A stretch of 27,454 bases of DNA from Chara braunii (GCA_003427395.1 BFEA01000459.1:287272-314725); one strand, 5' to 3'; numbered from the stretch's first letter, positions 9,172-19,557 are shown. A program made the numbers and translations. Notes: generated from the letters alone by a model not told the origin.

Positions 9172-10200
9172 TCAGATCCAACCTTTCTCAAGAAGCTCGT
9201 CTAACTGCTTGCGAAGCTCCTCTAACTCCCTAGGGGACATCCTGTAAATCGCACCCTTAGGGGTTTTACTGCCAGACTCTATCCCTATCCTGTATTGGAT
9301 GGGTCGCGGCACTACTCCTGTCGGCGACTCAGTCAAATCATTGAACTCTTCCAGCAGCTTGGCAATTGTTGGATCCATGGAACTGTCCTTTTCCTTGGCC
9401 TCAGTGACAGGTCTAACATAAACTCCAAAGACCTGGTCCTCTAACTGCTCCTTCTTCACGAGTCGCGCGAACGCGGGAGCACTGAGACAACAATGTGCCA
9501 AGGTGTTATCTACACCTGACACATGAAACAGGCGGGCAGTCTTAACATCGCCGGATGGACTAGGGAGCCTACACTCATGCTCTCTCAAATGGAGTGTGGC
9601 CCCTGCTGCTTCTCCCCAATCCATTCCCAATACTACGTTGAAAGGAAGGTCATCCTGGATGAGGAGAGTCAGGGAATGGAGAACTTTCTCCACCTTCCCA
9701 TCCTTCTCTAGGCGAAAATACGTCTGGACTCCCTCTACATAGTCCTCTACATGCATTGTGCGGTTGTCTGCGAGGACGCTGACTATGGGGTCTGCCAACT
9801 TTTGGACTTTCAATCCTAGCCTTAACTTCTTTAGCGCCCTACGGCTAATATAACTGTGGGTGGCCCCTGAGTCTATGAGGGCCCCTACTCCTCTCTTAAA
9901 AAACTCTACATCTACTAATATCAGATGTCCTTTACTCTCTTTCTTCATCTTGGCCCAGGCTGGCATCCTCTCCTTCAGCTCTTCTGCCACACCTGTGAGG
10001 GACGTGCCTAAAGAGACGCTAACGCAAGCAGTCTCTGGACAGCTATCTAGGCACGGGCCTGCAACCTCTGCCATAGGCTCATGTGGGTTGGGAGTGTCCT
10101 GTTCGTGCGCGCTCACTTCTCCACATGACCTTGAAGTAGGGGCAGTTGCAACCCCTACTAGCGGCTGCCTTTTGACTATTGGGCAGCCCAATGGGCCTGT
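9172..10200 (-). pseudogene. Gypsy aspartic protease and RT linker
   Basis: This part would cut the polyprotein. ALIDSGATHSYIS carries the catalytic DSGA (about residue 107 of the frame that begins at 10191), followed by NVVLGMDWG, a normal second landmark of retropepsin-like proteases. The end, YRMSPRELEELRKQL and LEKGWI, is the usual approach to RT. The frame opens after a TAG at 10201-10203 and has no clear ATG. It lies one base out of register with the Gag zinc-knuckle frame, which stops at 10176-10178, so the two overlap by about 25 bases. This could be an indel or a translational frameshift. Confidence 0.88.
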
Positions 10201-12066
10201 CTATACTTAGGACAATATTTGATGACATGGGCCGGGTCACCACAGAATATGCACTGACCCTGGTCCACGCGCTCCTGCCATTAGCGTTGGTCCAAGCCCA
10301 AATTTTCCCAAGGCCTGCCCTGTGGCAAGCCCGGGTGCCATCCTCCTTGAGGTGCTCTTCCACCTCTTCGTTGTGGGGACCGATTACCCTGGCGATTTGA
10401 CGGGGGACATTGACCCCTACCTCCCACTTGGCGGTTCCCCTGTCCGCCAACCCCCTGTGCGCCCGGTCCTCGGCCTCCCATGGCCTGGCCCCTTAGACCC
10501 TGGCCTCCTCCTCTACCTTGCGGCCTCCCTCCAGCGGTGACAGCAGCATAAGACCTCCCCTGTCCCACACTACTGTCCTCCTCCTCAAGGCCCCACTCAA
10601 TCTGACTGTATGGGACCTCATCAGTACCACCTTCCTCTAATTTCAGGATCATATGATCTTTGGCCTTAACTTGGCCAGAGATGGTACGGCCTTTTCATTT
10701 TTTCCCCTTATCCAAGTCCTTGTGCCAGAAAGTGGTAACTGGCATGGACTTTGACTCATACAGGACGACTTTTCTACTCAACGCATCATAGGTGATGTCG
10801 GCTTGTTCAGTCTTGTCGAAGAAATGCCCACGTAGGGCCTCTGGCATGGCACGATAAAATAACTGGACCAACTGGGTCTCAGTGACCCTATGGTCTGCGA
10901 CGGCCACCAGGTCGTCCGTGGTTCCCTTTAGTGCCCTTGCACTCCTCCACTGTCGTGAGTGGATTGTTTGAAGCTTGTCAGAGGCACGAATGCCTCTCGT
11001 TGGGTTTGCAAATCGCTCCTTCAGGAGCTTGAGGAATTGAGGAAGGGGGGTAACTTTATAGTAAGCAACCAGGTTGTTTTCACAACCGGCTGCGCGCGCA
11101 AGAGACATGGTGAAACTAGCCGCTTCATCTTTGAGGGCCTGAAAGGCCACGAGGACTTGCTCATCTGTCAGGATATGTTGTAGATAAATATAACTATTGA
11201 CACTGGCTTCCCAGTTGTCAAAGTTCTCCTCCTTCTTTCCCCCGTATGCGTCTGGAAACTTAAGTTTAACCGGGTCCTTGTTGGGTCTGGCCTCTCCCTC
11301 TACAACAGCTATAGCTTTGGCACCCTCAATGGCGCCCTCACATAACTTCCCTACATTGTCCCTCAACTGTTTTACTTCGCCCCCAATGTGGGTGACGATC
11401 TCGCGAGCAAACTCCCTAAACCCTGACCGCATGGCACTCAACGCTACATCTTGGCTCCAACTTGCCTGGCGCTCCTCCATCCAGGCCTTGCTCAACACCT
11501 CCACGTAACCCAATATCTTGTCTCACTTGGCCTTGTCATCAGGCTGGGCCAGTACTTCCTTTCTACATTCCTGCACCTGTTCCACGGCTACTATCATCTT
11601 ATTCACTTCTTCTCTCCTCCTCCTCTTCTCCCTCTTCATTTTCAACTTCCATTGTAGCTTCTTCTCGTCTTCCCTCTCTCTTTGTTCCATAGGGTCCGTC
11701 ATGGTTGCTAGCTCAGCGGCCAGTGCGGCCTTCTCATCCTCAGTCACATACGACTCCGCCTCCTCATCTTCTCCCAACGATAAATTAGCAACCCACTGGC
11801 TGATCTTCTTCTCAATCTCTGCTTTCAATCCTCATTCTTTCTTTTTCTTCTTCTGCTGCCGCTTCTTCTTCAGCAGCCTTCTTCTTTTTCTCCATCTCCT
11901 TCTCAATTTCCTTCATCTTCGCCGCCTGTTCGTCTGCAGTCGCCTTTAACTTTGCTTGCTTCTCACGCTCTTTCCTCTCCCTGTTCTCTTTGACTAAGGC
12001 GGCCATCTTTTCTTGTTGCTCCTTGGTGTAGGGGCTCCTGTCTAACCCACTACGGGTCTCAACCAT
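10176..12066 (-). pseudogene. Gypsy Gag with CCHC zinc knuckle
   Basis: Gag forms the virus-like particle in the cytoplasm and packages the RNA. It starts at ATG 12066 (MVETRSG). About 140 residues of Lys/Glu-rich coiled coil follow, then a retrotransposon-gag domain (about 11330-10740, with LLKERFANPTRG and LFYRAMPEALRGHFF), a Gly/Arg/Gln-rich stretch, and the knuckle CIFCGDPAHVIKYC at 10212-10253 (C-X2-C-X4-H-X4-C). The frame shifts by one base between about 11834 and 11812. Stops in the later frame are TGA 11523-11525, TGA 10695-10697 and TAA 10281-10283, and the frame ends at TAG 10176-10178. The domain order is clear, but no functional protein can be made. Confidence 0.88.
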
Positions 12067-12326
12067 GGTGATAAGTGTACAACCGGGTTAGTGGTTCCAA
12101 ACCTCACCACGTAGACTCTGACCCCTGACTGGCAGACCTACTGACTCAACCTAAGGACTCACAGAATCCTGACAAGGATCCTGTCAACTATGGTTTCTGG
12201 CCAAGACCTAACTATGGCTGTCAATATTAAACCTTTTGCTGATCAGGAGGCATTTAAGGAGATCCCCCAAACTCCGCAAGAATTCCTTAACGTCGCAGAA
12301 AGGACGACGTGATCAGCTTTGGTCTG

Positions 12327-12712
12327 GCCTGTTGCATCAGCCCACAACTCAGCCTTTCGGGCCTACCGTGCCACACCGAGCAGCCCGCCGGTTAGTATCG
12401 GTCCTTGGGAGGGTTTGACCTCCGGGACAGTCGAGTCGTCAAACACGGCCTTTAGCCTTACTTGGTCCGGTAGGGGTTTGGGTCAACAAGGCCCTCAACA
12501 CTTAAGACTGCCTGTTGTGTTAGCCCACGTCTCCGCCGTTCAAGCCCACTGTGTCACGCCCAATCCGAGCCCCGCCGGTCAGCACCGGTCCTTGGGAGGG
12601 TTAGGCCTCCGGGACAGTGAGATTAGACACGGTGTCAGTTCTATCGGGACAGTGAGATTAGACACGGTGTCAGTTCTACTAAGTCAGATAGGGGTTTCGT
12701 CATACAGGCCCT
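12327..12712. repeat. Two 183-bp tandem units in the Gypsy leader
   Basis: Units start at 12327 and 12510 (both GCCTGTTG). Both carry CAGCCC/TAGCCC, GGTCCTTGGGAGGGTT, CCTCCGGGACAGT and, further on, (A/T)AGGGGTTT. They are diverged. The second unit is longer because it contains the 35-bp duplication at 12610-12679. Confidence 0.75.
12610..12679. repeat. 35-bp perfect tandem duplication
   Basis: Copies at 12610-12644 and 12645-12679 begin CGGGACAGTGAGATTAGACA and differ only in the last base. The near identity shows that the duplication is recent or maintained relative to the diverged 183-bp units around it. Confidence 0.9.
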
Positions 12713-12773
12713 ATCCTTCATCCACAGAGTACTATCACCTAGGACAGAAGAGACTCGATGCAGAAAGAATAGA

Positions 12774-13698
12774 NNNNNNNNNNNNNNNNNNNNNNNNNNN
12801 NNNNNNNNNNNNNNNNNNNNNNNNNNNNNNNNNNNNNNNNNNNNNNNNNNNNNNNNNNNNNNNNNNNNNNNNNNNNNNNNNNNNNNNNNNNNNNNNNNNN
12901 NNNNNNNNNNNNNNNNNNNNNNNNNNNNNNNNNNNNNNNNNNNNNNNNNNNNNNNNNNNNNNNNNNNNNNNNNNNNNNNNNNNNNNNNNNNNNNNNNNNN
13001 NNNNNNNNNNNNNNNNNNNNNNNNNNNNNNNNNNNNNNNNNNNNNNNNNNNNNNNNNNNNNNNNNNNNNNNNNNNNNNNNNNNNNNNNNNNNNNNNNNNN
13101 NNNNNNNNNNNNNNNNNNNNNNNNNNNNNNNNNNNNNNNNNNNNNNNNNNNNNNNNNNNNNNNNNNNNNNNNNNNNNNNNNNNNNNNNNNNNNNNNNNNN
13201 NNNNNNNNNNNNNNNNNNNNNNNNNNNNNNNNNNNNNNNNNNNNNNNNNNNNNNNNNNNNNNNNNNNNNNNNNNNNNNNNNNNNNNNNNNNNNNNNNNNN
13301 NNNNNNNNNNNNNNNNNNNNNNNNNNNNNNNNNNNNNNNNNNNNNNNNNNNNNNNNNNNNNNNNNNNNNNNNNNNNNNNNNNNNNNNNNNNNNNNNNNNN
13401 NNNNNNNNNNNNNNNNNNNNNNNNNNNNNNNNNNNNNNNNNNNNNNNNNNNNNNNNNNNNNNNNNNNNNNNNNNNNNNNNNNNNNNNNNNNNNNNNNNNN
13501 NNNNNNNNNNNNNNNNNNNNNNNNNNNNNNNNNNNNNNNNNNNNNNNNNNNNNNNNNNNNNNNNNNNNNNNNNNNNNNNNNNNNNNNNNNNNNNNNNNNN
13601 NNNNNNNNNNNNNNNNNNNNNNNNNNNNNNNNNNNNNNNNNNNNNNNNNNNNNNNNNNNNNNNNNNNNNNNNNNNNNNNNNNNNNNNNNNNNNNNNNN
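12774..13698. other. Assembly gap of 925 Ns
   Basis: All bases are N. The gap lies in the leader of the Gypsy element between the tandem repeats and the PBS-proximal sequence; its true length is unknown. Any reading frame crossing it is meaningless. Confidence 0.99.
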
Positions 13699-13844
13699 TC
13701 TCGGTCTTCTTCTTCGTTGTGGTCTTCTTTGCAGGTGCGCGGCGGCTTCTCCAACCTCAGGTCCGCTATGGCGGAGTACTACCTTTGGCGGCCACCTCTG
13801 CTCTGGCGCGTCAGGCCCTGCACACGACGGCGCGCATGGAATAG

Positions 13845-13865
13845 CGGGTACCAGCTCCGATACCA
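13845..13865 (-). promoter_or_regulatory. Primer-binding site for initiator Met tRNA
   Basis: On the minus strand, one base after the 5' LTR, the sequence reads TGGTATCGGAGCTGGTACC. Plant LTR retrotransposons that use initiator-Met tRNA carry TGGTATCAGAGCC at this place, so this is a one-mismatch match over the first 13 bases apart from the C/T at position 13. It confirms the polarity of the element and the inner edge of the LTR. Confidence 0.88.
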
Positions 13866-13866
13866 A

Positions 13867-14714
13867 TGCAAGCAGACTCGTACTCATTCACACTTTTCAT
13901 GCATGTAAACAGCAACGCAGCAACTGGCGACATGCACCCACTCAAAACTCCTAGATATGGCTTCCAGGTACGAGTTCACTTTCAACTGGCTATGGCGACT
14001 CAGCGCCCAAACAACTCCCTGTTCACACACTCCGGATCACCCTGGATATCCCACACGCGTTGCTCTGAACACTCGAACACACACACACACACACACTTCC
14101 TACTAACTACAGCTATGGCAGCTATGGCTGCCTCTAACCTATCGCTATCCTAAGCTCCTTCTCTCTCACCCACTGCGTCCTCCGGGCTCATCCGCAGACC
14201 TCCTTGCACAAGTCGCTGTGGCAGCGCTTCTGCATGGCTTACGCAGGAATGAATGAAAGGCTGGGCGCTGCCTCTTGATTTATACTTCAGAAACTCGTTG
14301 GTCTGCCCTTTGCCGTCGGCCCATGGTGCTCACCGTCCCCCGTGGTACTTGCTGGACCGGACTGGGACTGACTGGACCTTACCGCTGACTGACTGTCTGC
14401 TATCCTACCGTCGTCGTACTGCAATTACACTGCAGTTTAGTCCACCACTTGCCTCGCCACTTGCCCACTTGCCTACCTTCTAGAAGGAGTACAGCTAAGC
14501 TTCTGGAACTCACTAAGACGTCTACTCCATAAGTCTACAGATCGAACCCCTGCTGCCTATGGACCTATGACAGATCTACCAACTGTCTACGAATACACAG
14601 GTCACAGGTTCAACTCTCGGGGTCTACACAGATACTGTACATGGGTAGGGTGAGGTCTAGGGATCGAGCCCTGGGTACTGCACCTGCTACTGCTAAAAGT
14701 TGAAAACCGTTTCA
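13867..14714 (-). repeat. 5' LTR of the Gypsy element
   Basis: 848 bases, TGCAAGCAG to CCGTTTCA on the plus strand. In element direction it is the promoter-bearing LTR. A TATAAAT sequence on the minus strand (14278-14284; the counterpart is 6001-6007 in the other LTR) is a candidate TATA box. An (AC)n run lies at about 14078-14096. Confidence 0.95.
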
Positions 14715-14851
14715 AATATCCTTTTGCTGTAATCATAGCGGCAGTGGGTCCAGCGCCTTTCCCTGGTAGATACTTTAGAAGGCGTGAATCCTTGCCCTCC
14801 ATTGGTTGAGAATTATAAGCCTGCTCAAGCAACCCGTTCTTCAAGGAAGGC
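14715..14851 (-). pseudogene. Putative second exon cut by the Gypsy insertion
   Basis: On the minus strand this follows an acceptor TTGCAG (splice after 14852) and stays open up to the insertion site. Words such as LLKYLPGKGAGPTAAM and ITAKGY are encoded. If joined to the exon at 14908-15218 through the 56-base GTAAGT...TTGCAG intron, the frame is kept (a split Glu codon). The element entered just after the ITAKGY codons. Across the insertion the frame stays open for about 20 codons and then reaches a stop. I recognise no family. It could instead be noncoding repeat DNA, since its 3' half belongs to the 74-bp repeat. Confidence 0.35.
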
Positions 14852-14907
14852 CTGCAAGATGGGTTATATGCCAGCATTTGGGCATCGGGGATCAAGATTT
14901 CACTTAC

Positions 14908-15218
14908 TCTGGCACCTTAGCCAATCCGCAGGCAGCAGCGGAACTCAGATCTGAATCTGGACAAGCAGCCTGTCTAGCACCATCGAGAAACTGAAGGTTG
15001 CAGCCTTGAATATTATCCAACAACTTATTTGCAGCTCGAAGGCTGGGACGAATATCCAAGCCCTCTCCCTGCCCCACTTGCTGGGAGGACCCGGTAGGCA
15101 GCAGCGGCACCCCGCATTGGGCTATTCCGGCTGTGACCATTTGGGGTGGGCTCATTATATCCAGGCTACTTCTGCCTCTACCCAGATTTGTTGCCTCAGC
15201 CTTACTGAATCGAGGCTT
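14908..15218 (-). pseudogene. Putative first exon of an unknown spliced gene
   Basis: This is an open minus-strand frame preceded by TAA at 15219-15221. The first ATG is at 15155 (MSPPQMVTAG). The translation has a balanced composition, for example RAANKLLDNIQGCNLQFLDG and SDLSSAAACGLAKVP, and ends at a consensus donor GTAAGT (14902-14907). No family was recognised. The intron of 56 bases would be short for plants. Support rests only on the frame, the two splice sites and the frame continuity between them. Transcript data would decide. Confidence 0.35.
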
Positions 15219-15888
15219 TTATCTCTTGGCAGATTTTCTAGTGTGCTTTCGGCGGCACTCCGTTCCTGGTACCTGCAACGCATGGCGAACGGCTGAGATC
15301 TTCATCTACGGTTCGCGACTCACCACGCGAAAATCCGGGCCCGCCTGCCCGTGCCCTCGGTGCACGGGGGGCACCCCTGATTGTTTCCAGTTTCTCTCAA
15401 GATTTCAGTTGTTTGCAAGATCCCTTCTCGGTCAGTTTTCGGAACTCAACTTCTTGCTTGTCAGTTAATTATTATTTGATTTCTTTGTTCTAACCAGTCT
15501 CTGAATTTTCACCTGCCAGTTTATGATGAATGCTTGTCAGTCTTACCCCTTCTCCTCATAACCCCTCTGTCATCTCTGACGAAGAACTCGCCTTAAGAAC
15601 ACTGGTACATAACTCGTCAATATCCCTTTGCTGTAATCATCTGATTCTCTGTAAGGATTCTAACTCATGATCTGTTTACCAACAGTTACAGGTGTGTACT
15701 ATTTGGCCACTTGGCGGTTGCCCCTAACACTACTTTATCCGTCTGATTTTATCAGAATGTGTTTCCTGGCAGTTACGTTCACATTATTTTTTCTCATCGT
15801 TGACCAATTCTGATGTATTGTAAGGGACGCTGGACCCCATTTCCAGCAGGTGTCGCTCCCAACCAATACACTGGAGCCAACAGGTGTT
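15219..15888. repeat. Gene-free stretch holding the uninterrupted relative of the insertion site
   Basis: No gene seen. Bases 15617-15640 (GTCAATATCCCTTTGCTGTA and on) match the sequence made by joining the left and right flanks of the Gypsy element, with one copy of AATA. It therefore looks like an empty-site relative and supports the 4-bp target duplication. 15330-15375 is GC-rich. Confidence 0.6.
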
Positions 15889-15960
15889 GCTAGGGGTGTC
15901 TGCTCTTGCCAGCGCCCCTAGCAAACCCCGGTTAAAAAAAAAAGGAAAAAAAAAGGATGC
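15889..15960. repeat. Perfect hairpin followed by A-rich tail
   Basis: Arms GCTAGGGG (15889-15896) and CCCCTAGC (15915-15922) enclose 18 bases. They are followed by AAACCCCGGTT and an A-rich run to about 15957. A hairpin and A tail would fit a short interspersed element 3' end, but no polymerase III boxes or body were recognised. Confidence 0.45.
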
Positions 15961-16044
15961 GTTTCCTTTTCCTCTTGAGCCCTCTTTTGGCACCAATTCT
16001 TTTTCTTTAATCTACCATGGAGCAGTCTGAGAGCAGAATCAGTC

Positions 16045-16173
16045 GTTAGCATTCAATATTGTGTGGATTTTCTTCATGGAGGATTGTTAGCATTCAATAT
16101 AATTGTGTGGATTTTCTTCATGGCTGATTGTTGGCATTCAATATAATTGTGTGGATTCTCTTCATGGCGGATT
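16045..16173. repeat. Three tandem units of 41-44 bp
   Basis: Units start at 16045, 16086 and 16130, each GTT(A/G)GCATTCAATAT...GTGTGGATT(T/C)TCTTCATGG. The first lacks the three bases AAT present in the other two. They have no coding context. Confidence 0.92.
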
Positions 16174-16521
16174 TAATCAAAAGCCTATAGATCAAAACAT
16201 CCACTCCAACAATATAATTACTCTTTCAGCTGTTGTGCCTGCCTTGCAAATTACACCTCCCAGTTCGGTTACTTGTCCCTGCTCCCAGTTCAGTTTCTTG
16301 TCCCCGCAATTTATTTACCTCCCCCCCCTCTCTTAGAAAAAACCTGAAAAAAGAAGGAACTAATGTGCAAACAGGACACTGCTCCATCCACCTATTGACA
16401 ATAATTGTACTTGTTTGAGGGAATAAGGCGCTGAGCTTGAGGGACAAAATTATTACAACTTTAAACCACCGGTAATGACTACGTCCGAGCCCTACCTTGA
16501 ATGAAACTTCTCCATGCAACA

Positions 16522-16612
16522 GAAACAACAACAAGAGAAAGGAAGACAACAACAAACGACAACAACAAACTTTCAGAAACAACAACGACGGCAAGAAGAA
16601 GAAGAAGAACAG

Positions 16613-16644
<32 letters not shown>

Positions 16645-16660
16645 ACAACAACAACAAGAG
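16522..16660. repeat. (AAC)n / (AAG)n microsatellite
   Basis: Mostly CAA triplets with a short GAA block near 16592-16609. The purest run is 16612-16657. It gives poly-Gln, poly-Asn or poly-Thr translations depending on frame; none of these is a credible gene. Confidence 0.95.
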
Positions 16661-16705
16661 GACGAAGAAAAGAGAACGAAAGAGAAAAAAAGGACAACTC
16701 TAATC

Positions 16706-16726
16706 AGAAGGCCCTCAGGGCCTTCT
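16706..16726. repeat. Perfect 10-bp inverted repeat with one-base centre
   Basis: AGAAGGCCCT (16706-16715), C, then AGGGCCTTCT (16717-16726). The following bases are T-poor, so a bacterial-type terminator meaning does not apply; it could be a protein-binding site or chance. Confidence 0.6.
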
Positions 16727-18199
16727 TATTACTCTTCCTTGCTCTCAAACAGTTGTGTTGGTTATCTTAACCAGACATGGGAATGATCTATCGGTGCGAG
16801 TTGCAACCCCTCCTCGTGTTCCACACATCTCAGACATGGGAAAAAGCATCATGAACCTCAGCAGACATTCATTCACGATCCTGTTGTTTTACTTGATGAT
16901 GATGGACTCACTGCAGTGTGACCTTCTGTCTAGCCAAGGTCCCAGCCTGAGGGAAGACAATGAAAACCCCACTGAGGAGGGTGAACTTTCGAGTTCAAGG
17001 CTGCCAATGGCATGGAATCATCATCATCAGATGATTCCGTGGAAGTACCATTGAGTAGGAGGAAGTGGTGCGAAGTGCGAAGCTCTGGACTGGCTGACAA
17101 GATATTAGGGATGCTGGATTCCACCATTAGGGCACTCGAAAGCTTTACTTGTTATCCCTTTCCTTTGTTTCTGCCGGCTAGCTTCACCGAAAGTTTCACA
17201 TTGGGCATCACTCCACCACACACAACTCTTCATGTGTCTGGGCAGTTTCTCGTCCAGGTGCATTGGGACGAGTCCAGCATGTTGAATGCATCCGCCCCAG
17301 AAAGAGTCCTAATGCATGTAGAGTCTTGTGTAATGGAGCGAGGCCCACTGTTAGACTGTGTGTTACTGAAAAACAAAAGGCGCTCGAGTGTCCACTACTG
17401 ACAAATTGAATGCACTGAGTTCTTCCAAATTCCAAATTCTGCCAAAAAGACCAATTATTATACCCAGCAGTGAAATTGCTGATGTTTTAATTTGTTATCG
17501 AACTTATCAAAATATATCATTAGTATTTTGTTACAGCGAGTCAGTTGCAGTTCTTGAGGACTAAATTAAATGCAGAGCCAACTACGCGAAATGGGTTCAG
17601 ATGTTGTTTTCTTTTTCTTTTTTTAAAGGAGGGGGAGGGGGGGTTAGAAATGAGCTTGGAATAGGTGAAACAAACAGCTCACCCCACTGGCAGGTCACTC
17701 ATGCGCCAAGATGGAAAAAGGCAATACAAGCAGCTCGGCAAGGTTCTGATAAGCTCAGATGTCATTTTCACAGGGTTGGCCCGTAGTGTGCGCAGGAGGG
17801 CAGGAGGGCATAAACGACAAAAGAAAACCACTCTATTTTTGCCATTTTTATTTTTATTTTTATTTTTTAACTTTTTCTTTGCCATTTTTGCTTAGTACTC
17901 CGAATTGCTGCGGCGGGGAGGAGGCAGTGGGGGGGGGACGCCGCGGCTGGACGGTTAGCGCTCTGCTGCGCCGTTCCGAACCGGCGTTTGGCCAGGGGTC
18001 CTTCGCGGTCCAGCTGTGCCACTGCTTCGCCGCCAACTCCGCCATCGCCGACGGAGAGCGGGAAGCCCTACACACGCGTCATTCACGCATTCCAGGGAAC
18101 CGGGCAGGGCTTCGCCGAAGTAGCCAATTAACCCCAGCCAGCACAAGCAGGTATACTCACAGCCGAAAGGAGGAGGAGTTGGAAGCGAGCTCGAGAATT
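16727..18199. other. Gene-free stretch
   Basis: No gene I can support. A plus-strand frame at 17012-17401 begins with a Ser/Asp-rich segment but has no recognisable motif. A pyrimidine/purine change lies near 17600-17645 and an AT tract at about 17830-17880. 17910-18120 is GC-rich and may precede the LINE to its right. Confidence 0.5.
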
Positions 18200-19557
18200 T
18201 AGAGCTTGGATTAGTGGTGTGTAGATTATGGGCGCCCAACCAGGGAGAGAGCGAAAAAGGTACGGTGACTCGTCGGTGAGATCTCCATCAGAAGGCCGAC
18301 GATGAGAGGGGAGGGCAGTTATCGCGAAGCAAGGGAGTCTCGAGATCTACGGTATTTAGTGCTCCGAGAGGGCTGGCGAGGGTGCCAAGTGTTAGATAGA
18401 GAGAGGTGATGGGAGATCTTTACATGGAAGAGGTCGGTGGAAGAGGACGCAACATGGGGGAGACGGAAGCGGTAGGGAAGTATGGCAAGGCTGCTGGCCC
18501 GTTAATCCAGTACCGACAGCAGATGGGGGAGTCGGCCCGTTACGATACTCTGTAGGGCAGAGGAAAGAGGGAGAGAAGCAAGGGTCGGTACAGGGGTGTG
18601 GGTTAACTCCACGAATTGGGAGAACCCCGCTGGTTATCACCCGTTGGCAGTTTAGCTGGGGAGTGAGACGGGGCTTCGGGTAATGTTGATGAGACGAAGG
18701 AGGGCGAGAAGCACGAATGGAGAAGGGAGAGTAGGGCAGTCCGATGATCCTGGAAATCCAGTATTCCTAGGGCGGGGAGAGGAGTCGATCAGCAGATTTT
18801 GGGCACACATCGTACCGCAAGATTGAGGTAAAAGACTAAGGAGTGGGGGAGGACAGGAGACAGGTGGATCTAGGTCTCGGGACAAAGAAATGGATATCGG
18901 GTTAAATGTGGAGGTGTAGGTGCCCTGAGCGGGTTGATTCTGGTGGTCGGCAACATATTTCCGATTTTGCAAATCCCCGGGTAAGGGCACTTCTCTCCGA
19001 TCGTAGTAAGCCCCCGACATTGGTTGATGCCTGGTGCTCTTTGTAATTATAGGCGCTCCGGAGGGGGGCACCTATGACTGTCTGGAGTTGCGTAAGAGGT
19101 GCCCGCGATCCACTCTGGTAGGGAAATCTCTTAGTCGGAAAACCAGCAGTTGGGTGCAAGTGGGATCAAGCGGTGAGTGAGTAAAGATCATGGGCGGAAG
19201 GAGTGATCAGATGAAGCTCTCGGCGGGAGGGAGGAAATGAGAAATACGAAGTTTTTCGGCGGTAGGGAGGAAAGGAGAGTTCGTAGGTCCGTTTGGACTA
19301 CTATCGAAGCCAGATCTGGGGATGCCTGACAGGGAGAGAAGGAATTTCAAAGTTAGTATTGTGAAATCTTGCTTTGCGCCCTCAGATCGGGTGGGCGGGT
19401 GCTTTGAAAGAGCCCGGGGCACAGGTGAGCGGGTTGCAAATACTGGAGTCTAGCGGGTCTGCCGAGCCGATGAGCGAGGGGGCAGGGGGAAGCTGAGTCA
19501 GGAAGAATCTCTTTACGTAAGGAGGGGGAGGACATATCTTCCGAGGGAAGGCAGATC
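18200..19557 (+). other. Purine-rich leader of LINE-A
   Basis: About 1.35 kb rich in GAGAGG/GGGAG on the plus strand, with no supported reading frame, leading directly to the ORF1 ATG. In L1-like elements the 5' untranslated region carries the internal promoter. The assignment rests on position only, and the left boundary is not fixed. Confidence 0.45.

Larger units (their letters stand above)
12067..12773 (-). other. Gypsy untranslated leader, left part
   Basis: This lies between the Gag start and the assembly gap and has no coding evidence. It holds two imperfect 183-bp units (12327 and 12510) and a 35-bp duplication inside the second. In the element's direction it is the 3' part of the leader, where RNA packaging signals are usually found. 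Confidence 0.7.
5594..14714 (-). mobile_element. Ty3/Gypsy LTR retrotransposon (chromovirus-like), defective
   Basis: A full-length but inactive element of 9121 bases. It has LTRs beginning TG and ending CA, a 4-bp target duplication AATA (5590-5593 and 14715-14718), a PBS next to the 5' LTR and a purine tract next to the 3' LTR. The order gag, protease, RT, RNase H, integrase is diagnostic of Ty3/Gypsy, and the C-terminal chromodomain-like segment suggests a chromovirus. The coding part holds nine in-frame stops and several frame changes, so it cannot make its proteins. The two LTRs differ at about two dozen positions over about 840 aligned bases, counted by eye (near 3%), so insertion is not recent. 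The internal leader contains an assembly gap at 12774-13698. Confidence 0.95.

Noticed and set aside
12319-13908. Very long frames in both directions across 12774-13698
   Set aside because: They exist only because Ns contain no stops.
16226-16786. Poly-Gln, poly-Asn, poly-Thr and poly-Val frames
   Set aside because: All are readings of the AAC/GAA microsatellite.
17012-17401. Plus-strand frame of 129 codons starting MESSSSDDSVEVP
   Set aside because: Ordinary composition, but no domain, no clear splice partner and no conservation evidence available; left unannotated as a gene.
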